43,477 nt of DNA from Streptococcus mitis (GTDB lineage: Bacteria > Bacillota > Bacilli > Lactobacillales > Streptococcaceae), in assembly GCF_946190375.1 (NCBI RefSeq), contig NZ_CAMIAF010000018.1, positions 1-43,477 on the forward strand, given 5' to 3'. Below are positions 38,596 to 43,477 of the stretch, one piece after another. A program made the translations under genes and the position numbers. Within the stretch, counting starts at the first letter, position 1; each line of letters starts with the position of its first letter. A model generated the notes under the pieces. The model worked only from the letters and a program-made list of their open reading frames with translations. It was not told the DNA's origin and searched no databases.

Positions 38596-41500
38596 TTAAA
38601 TGTCTTTTTTAAACAGTTGGTTAAAGAAACCGTCTGTATTTTTAAGAAGGGCTTTGAATACCTTAGATTTAAGAGCTACAGTATGAGAGAAGTCATCTGT
38701 TTTTTTCAAATCTTCTTCGACTGCTTTATCAAATAAAGGCCTTAACTCATCATAGTTACTGATATGGACGCCATCAATATCGATACCTTCAAAGCCTTTC
38801 TTAGCTTTAGCAAGAACCTCCTCGTACCAATGCCTCTTCCACTCTTCAAGTGTCTTGAACTTGTCTCCAGATACTTTCTTGATGATAAAATCATCTCCTA
38901 ATAAGCTATTATTTTGTCTATTAGCTTCATCTTGATATTTGCTAGAGACATATCCAATGAATCCATTTGCATATCCAAAGTAACCCCACATACGAAAAGC
39001 ATTGTGTTTAAATGATAATGAACCAGGAGCACCTTTGCTTGTATTACCACCATAAATACCAGCCATCATATTGACATTTACGTAAGCTGAGTTTGGTGTA
39101 AAATCTTCTGGTCTATAACGTCCATTACCTGGATTTCCATGTTTTGTCATGAAGTTATTATCCACTAAATCATTGACGCTAGATAAAGTCATTACCTTTT
39201 CTTCATCTTTCAAATCACGGACACTATCCCATTGGTTTGGACCTAAAAGATCATTATACTGAATCTTAGAGCGCATTTCTTTGTCAATCTTCTTGAACCA
39301 CTTACTATTGTCTCCTTTAATTTTAGGAAGTACAGCATCAGCTTCTACATGATCAAGCAACATCATAGCTTCATTGTAGTTTCTCATGTAGCGGTCAATG
39401 TCATCACGTGTCTTTAATTTGTCAGGATCTGGGTTGTACCATTGGTTACCATCATTTGTACGATGGTAAGCCATGTTAATTCCAAGTGCGCCGTATTCAC
39501 CATTAGTCGTTGAGCTGTCAGGTGTTTGCAGCATACCTTGTGCATAGGCTTCAACGTCTGTACCTTGACGATGCTTATGACCACCGAAGTAAAGCATTCT
39601 ATCGTTTACGTGTGTTGTTTCGTGAGTAAAGGCTGAAATACCAAATGGGCTAATCATATCCGTCACCATAAACAAGACCTTGTCATCATTATTTGGATTA
39701 GGGAATATTGATGCCATAGCGCCCATACGCCAGTCTCTATCATGGTGTCGCCATGTTGGACCATATAATTCACGAATTGGAGCTATAGGGTTCCCTTTAC
39801 TGTCAAATCCTCGACGACCTACAGGAGAACCATTGTAGGTCTGGTTATCCCAAACTGGTGTCGGTACCATATTTTGACTCTTAAGAAGTCTATCACGAAC
39901 ATTAGATAATGATAAACGTGACCAGAAATCTAAATAAGTTTGTTGTCCCTTAGCAACTTTATCAATCTCTTTCTTAAATTCGTTTCGAGATTCTTCTGTT
40001 AACTTACCATATTTCTCAAATGAGCTATAAGCCATTGTATTATAGGTTGAAATTAAGAACATATGAGCTTTCTTCAAGTTGAGCAATGGTAAAATCATAC
40101 GACCATGAACGCCGTTATCTAGCCCATCAAAGACTCTATGACGTTTATTAATAAAGTCAGGATTTGTAGTTTTAGGTTCTGAAACATAAACATTCTTAGC
40201 TGAGTGAATAAACCAATCATTAATGTCTTTATCCTCTGTAAACAAACGCATGTTGTACTCTAAGAAGTTACGTAAATTACCTTTACCAGTATTACCTGCG
40301 ATGATTTCACGGTAAGCATCCTGAGTCCGATCCCCTTTCAAGTTCTTTTCACTTGAACCGATGTTGATGAGTCTGTCAATAACACTTGGTGTCTTACCAT
40401 AAAAGTCAGGTTTAAACATCATGATGTTTTTGATACTCATGTCACCATATTTGATATCATAGTAACGATTGAGATAAGTCAGAGCCATCATGATTTTAGC
40501 TTTATTGGTTTCTACTTTCTTGAGAAGTGCTTTTATCGCAGCTTCATCACCATTCAATTGATGGTCTTCGTTTTCAACAATAGCTTTAACTAGTTTGTCA
40601 AGATTTTCTTTCACGTCCGCAAAGCTTTCTTCAAAGAATAGATCTTTAATATAACCATTCTTACGTTCATCCGAATTAGCATTAGGGTCTCTAGATGTAT
40701 CTCGTTTATCCATCAAGGCACGGACTTTTTGTGAAATCAATTCTACACTTGATAATTGAGCTTTCACATCCGCAATCAGTTTGTCTCGATTTTTAACAAC
40801 CATATTTGGTGTATAGACAACATCACCAAGACCAGATACGCTATATTCACGCACTTGTTGGACTTTAGAATCCTTGAGTGTGACCCCCATTTCTTCTTTA
40901 GTGCCATCTGCATAGTGAATCATTATTTTATCGATATCCGATAAATCGGTCACGAATTGACCATTCTTCATCCCCGTAACAGAAAGGACTTCTTTCTTAG
41001 CTAAGTTTGAATCTTCTGCAAGTTTGTTACCTTGGTTGACAATCCACTCTTTATTGTAGAATGGTTGAAGTTTCTCAATATTACGATAAGCCAGATCTCG
41101 ATCTACTTTATAGTCTTGGGTTGTCTTGTACTCATCTTCTTTTCTGGTTAAACGGTTTAAGCGATTGACCACAGGTTCGTTGATTTCGTATTTATCTGCG
41201 GTGATACCTGTAGCTTCAATCTTAGATTTTGCCTCTTCTTCAGAAATAGGTTTGATACGATTTTTATCTTTTGAACGCTGGTAGCTAGAATTCCCCTCAC
41301 TGACATCTACTACAACGTAATTTCGTTTCACATTATTTCCTGTCCAATAGCCATCATCATAATCAATATCACTAGAACCATAGAAAATTTCACCATTAGA
41401 TACTTTCATCATAGAAACTGAATCTTCAACGGAACCGTGGTGCTTCAGGCTTCCTACAACACCACCATTTTCAATTGGTTTAGCTACTTTAATGGTTCCT

Positions 41501-43477
41501 TTTGCTACTGATTTCTTAATCGCACCATCACGACTTACAGCACCGTTATCCCCACCGTTTTGTGAACTATAAGCAATTCCCGCAGCTTTTGCCTTATTAC
41601 CGACAAGATTAGCATTCACATATGCTTTTTCTACTAAACCTTTCCAGTTTTCACCAACGATACCTGTCAAGTATTGTCCACCATCACCGACAGCAGTTAC
41701 ATTTCCGATAAAGGCTACATTTCTGAGTGTACCTTGGTTATCAATCTTATCAATAAATCCAGATACCCAGTTTTTACCTAATACGTTACCAGTCACTTTG
41801 ACATCTTCAATTTTAGCGCCACCTTTAATAGTGTCGGCAATCGGTGCAATTCGGTCTGCCCATGGCATATCGATGTTTACATTCCCAAGATTTATTTTGG
41901 TTACTGTACCACCGATAACATTGCCAAATAACGGACGTGACAAGTTATGAATGGTATAGTGATTATCACCATCACTCAAGAGCTTACCTTTGAAATCTTT
42001 TGTAACATATGATTTACCAAATGATGATACATTTGTGGCATTAAGGTCAGCACCCAATTTAAACTCACCATCAGGTTTTTTCTGCATATCTTCAATGAGT
42101 TCTTTGAAGTTGTAATATACATTTCCAACCTTTGGTCGTGGTTTTTCCATGTAATAAACGTACTCATTTCGTATCTTACTTGGGTCAGTATGTTGAATTA
42201 AATCTTGCGCTTCAGCAGTGATTTTATAAAGTTTTTTACCTTCTTCTGTCACCTCTTCAATAGAGTCAACAGCTAAACGAGTTACCTTATTATCACGACT
42301 AGTGATTTTTAAGTACATTTTCTTCACATCTTCATCAGAAGGTTTTTCGCTCATGAAATCACTTGGTGTTTCAGTACCATCATCATTCACCTTCACTAAA
42401 TTAGTAGATGAAATGTTTTTAATTTCGACCTTTTTCAACTCCAAACGCAAAGGTTTTTCATCTAATTTAGATGTTTCATCACCTTCACCACGGTTGTAAG
42501 TCATTGTTGTTACAATTTTATAATCTTTGAATAAATCCAAACCTTGAATAGCGTCTGTCAATTTTTCTTTAGATAAATCAACTCGCTTAACAACAGTGTC
42601 CCCATCTTTAATCTCAGCTATAATGCTCTTGATTTCAGCATTACCTGTATTTTCAAGAGTGTAATCCAATGTAGCTGAACGATCCATCGCATCTTCTGTA
42701 ACCTTATCTAAAGTCAAAGTTGGAGCAACTTTTGACGTATATTCTGGCAACTCAGCTTGAACTTCTGGTTCACCTTTGTCAGTCACAACAGCTTCTGGTA
42801 ATGCTGGCTGAACTTCTGGTTCCCCTTTATCAGTTACAACAGCTTCCGGCAACGCTGGTTGAACTTCTGGTTCGCCTTTGTCAGTCACAACAGCTTCCGG
42901 CAACGCTGGTTGAACTTCTGGTTCGCCTTTGTCAGTCACAACAGCTTCGGGTAACGCTGGCTGAACTTCCGGCTCACCTTTTTCAGTCACAACAGCTTCT
43001 GGTAACGCTGGCTGAACTTCTGGTTCCCCTTTGTCAGTTACAACAGCTTCTGGTAATGCCGGTTGAACTTCTGGTTCCCCTTTGTCCGTCACAACAGCTT
43101 CTGGTAATGCTGGTTGAACTTCTGGTTCCCCTTTGTCCGTCACAACAGCTTCTAGTAATGCCGGTTGAACTGCTGGCTCTACAAGGTTTGTACCTATTGG
43201 TTGCGCATAGTCAGGCTTCTCTGATTTAGGAGCCTCGTCTGGAACAGTACCTACAGGTTTAGTGTATGCTGGTTTTTCATGAACTTCTGACTCTACAAGA
43301 TTTGCTCCTATTGGTTGCGTATAGTCAGGCTTCTCTGATTTAGGAGCCTCGTCTGGAACAGTACCTACAGGTTCAGTGTATGCTGGTTTTTCATGAACTG
43401 CTGACTCTACAAGATTTGCTCCTATTGGTTGCGTATAGTCAGGCTTCTCTGATTTAGGAGCCTCGTCTGGAACAGTA
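38596..43477 (-). CDS. M26-family zinc metalloprotease (ZmpA/ZmpB/IgA1-protease type), N-terminus outside window
   Basis: At least 1626 codons are open from the right edge to the stop at 38596. The N-terminal visible part is repetitive and proline-rich: 38-aa units (43136-43477), then eight 17-aa units (42736-43143). An M26 N-terminal region follows with beta-helix-like GLUG-type stretches (GNVLGKNWVSGFIDKID). The C-terminal catalytic domain carries the zinc site AFTHETTHVNDRM (HETTH at 39624-39610) and a downstream Glu in GTDVEAYAQGML. Relatives are surface proteins anchored through an N-terminal LPxTG-type region and cleave IgA1 or other host proteins. HETTH and the sequence around it suggest a ZmpB-like member more than IgA1 protease, but this is uncertain. 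Confidence 0.93.
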   Translation of the reverse strand, partial: TVPDEAPKSEKPDYTQPIGANLVESAVHEKPAYTEPVGTVPDEAPKSEKPDYTQPIGANLVESEVHEKPAYTKPVGTVPDEAPKSEKPDYAQPIGTNLVEPAVQPALLEAVVTDKGEPEVQPALPEAVVTDKGEPEVQPALPEAVVTDKGEPEVQPALPEAVVTEKGEPEVQPALPEAVVTDKGEPEVQPALPEAVVTDKGEPEVQPALPEAVVTDKGEPEVQPALPEAVVTDKGEPEVQAELPEYTSKVAPTLTLDKVTEDAMDRSATLDYTLENTGNAEIKSIIAEIKDGDTVVKRVDLSKEKLTDAIQGLDLFKDYKIVTTMTYNRGEGDETSKLDEKPLRLELKKVEIKNISSTNLVKVNDDGTETPSDFMSEKPSDEDVKKMYLKITSRDNKVTRLAVDSIEEVTEEGKKLYKITAEAQDLIQHTDPSKIRNEYVYYMEKPRPKVGNVYYNFKELIEDMQKKPDGEFKLGADLNATNVSSFGKSYVTKDFKGKLLSDGDNHYTIHNLSRPLFGNVIGGTVTKINLGNVNIDMPWADRIAPIADTIKGGAKIEDVKVTGNVLGKNWVSGFIDKIDNQGTLRNVAFIGNVTAVGDGGQYLTGIVGENWKGLVEKAYVNANLVGNKAKAAGIAYSSQNGGDNGAVSRDGAIKKSVAKGTIKVAKPIENGGVVGSLKHHGSVEDSVSMMKVSNGEIFYGSSDIDYDDGYWTGNNVKRNYVVVDVSEGNSSYQRSKDKNRIKPISEEEAKSKIEATGITADKYEINEPVVNRLNRLTRKEDEYKTTQDYKVDRDLAYRNIEKLQPFYNKEWIVNQGNKLAEDSNLAKKEVLSVTGMKNGQFVTDLSDIDKIMIHYADGTKEEMGVTLKDSKVQQVREYSVSGLGDVVYTPNMVVKNRDKLIADVKAQLSSVELISQKVRALMDKRDTSRDPNANSDERKNGYIKDLFFEESFADVKENLDKLVKAIVENEDHQLNGDEAAIKALLKKVETNKAKIMMALTYLNRYYDIKYGDMSIKNIMMFKPDFYGKTPSVIDRLINIGSSEKNLKGDRTQDAYREIIAGNTGKGNLRNFLEYNMRLFTEDKDINDWFIHSAKNVYVSEPKTTNPDFINKRHRVFDGLDNGVHGRMILPLLNLKKAHMFLISTYNTMAYSSFEKYGKLTEESRNEFKKEIDKVAKGQQTYLDFWSRLSLSNVRDRLLKSQNMVPTPVWDNQTYNGSPVGRRGFDSKGNPIAPIRELYGPTWRHHDRDWRMGAMASIFPNPNNDDKVLFMVTDMISPFGISAFTHETTHVNDRMLYFGGHKHRQGTDVEAYAQGMLQTPDSSTTNGEYGALGINMAYHRTNDGNQWYNPDPDKLKTRDDIDRYMRNYNEAMMLLDHVEADAVLPKIKGDNSKWFKKIDKEMRSKIQYNDLLGPNQWDSVRDLKDEEKVMTLSSVNDLVDNNFMTKHGNPGNGRYRPEDFTPNSAYVNVNMMAGIYGGNTSKGAPGSLSFKHNAFRMWGYFGYANGFIGYVSSKYQDEANRQNNSLLGDDFIIKKVSGDKFKTLEEWKRHWYEEVLAKAKKGFEGIDIDGVHISNYDELRPLFDKAVEEDLKKTDDFSHTVALKSKVFKALLKNTDGFFNQLFKKDI
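42736..43143 (-). repeat. Eight tandem 51-bp (17-aa) repeats in the protease gene
   Basis: The protein unit is VTDKGEPEVQPALPEAV with one D-to-E change (fourth unit) and a divergent last unit (EVQAELPEYT). Codons vary synonymously between units (for example GGTAATGC versus GGCAACGC), so the copies are not all recent. Length change by slippage or recombination is likely between strains. Confidence 0.9.
43136..43477 (-). repeat. 114-bp (38-aa) tandem repeats in the protease gene, cut by window edge
   Basis: The unit begins TVPDEAPKSEKPDY(T/A)QPIG and continues (A/T)NLVES.VHEKPAYT. The marker GGAACAGTA recurs at 43241, 43355 and 43469, exactly 114 bp apart. Two full units and part of another are visible; more may lie beyond the edge. 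Confidence 0.85.

Noticed and set aside
42736-43143. Regular repeats considered as a CRISPR array
   Set aside because: Units are contiguous 51-bp coding repeats without unique spacers and no cas genes are nearby.
42720-43229. 169-codon plus-strand frame with repeats (LVELLVRLCQSQQL-like)
   Set aside because: It is antisense to the 51-bp repeats of the protease gene. The repetition keeps stops out of the frame; no RBS and a Leu/Gln-rich low-complexity product.

Overview
The window comes from a mitis-group Streptococcus (S. mitis, S. oralis or S. pneumoniae-like). The evidence is a tmRNA whose tag reads AKNNTSYALAA, a pneumococcus/mitis BOX repeat, and a large M26-family zinc metalloprotease with proline-rich N-terminal repeats. 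About 29 kb on the left is a siphovirus-type prophage integrated at the 3' end of ssrA. Its far end, expected to carry the receptor-binding proteins, holin and lysin, lies outside the window. About 14 kb on the right is chromosome.

Prophage layout (most genes on the minus strand, so transcription runs right to left). Integrase (27914-28996, +) sits next to ssrA. Next come an abortive-infection Abi_2/AbiF-type HEPN gene with a structured leader RNA (26636-27789, +) and a CI-like S24 repressor (25828-26604, +). The switch region (24.9-25.8 kb) holds a consensus lytic promoter with a 15-bp palindromic operator in its spacer, tiny ORFs, and an undescribed structured plus-strand RNA ending in a strong terminator. 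A Cro-like gene and small early genes follow. Two plus-strand cargo genes (21288-21761, unknown; 22850-23557, HExxH peptidase) interrupt the minus-strand early operon. After an antirepressor come a replication module (DUF771 protein, replisome organizer with iteron-like repeats), PcfJ-like and SPFH proteins, an ArpU late regulator and a second tyrosine recombinase.

The late genes begin with an HNH endonuclease. They continue with the portal, a MuF head protein with a C-terminal toxin-like extension and an overlapping immunity-like ORF, the large terminase, scaffold, capsid and connectors. Next are the tail tube and a tail-chaperone pair joined by a -1 slippery heptamer. The window ends with the tape measure, Dit and the start of the tail endopeptidase. 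No small terminase gene was recognised.

The chromosomal part carries ssrA, an SGNH hydrolase, a Cof-type HAD phosphatase, a CapA-like protein, a BOX element, def, rlmB, htpX-lemA, rsmG, uraA behind a PyrR-type attenuator, and the 3' portion of a zmp/iga-type protease gene cut by the right edge of the window.

The strongest leads for new biology are the Abi_2/leader RNA pair, the MuF-toxin/immunity candidate, the structured RNA in the switch region, and duplicated small-gene/hairpin cassettes in the early region. All calls come from reading the sequence; no database search was run.
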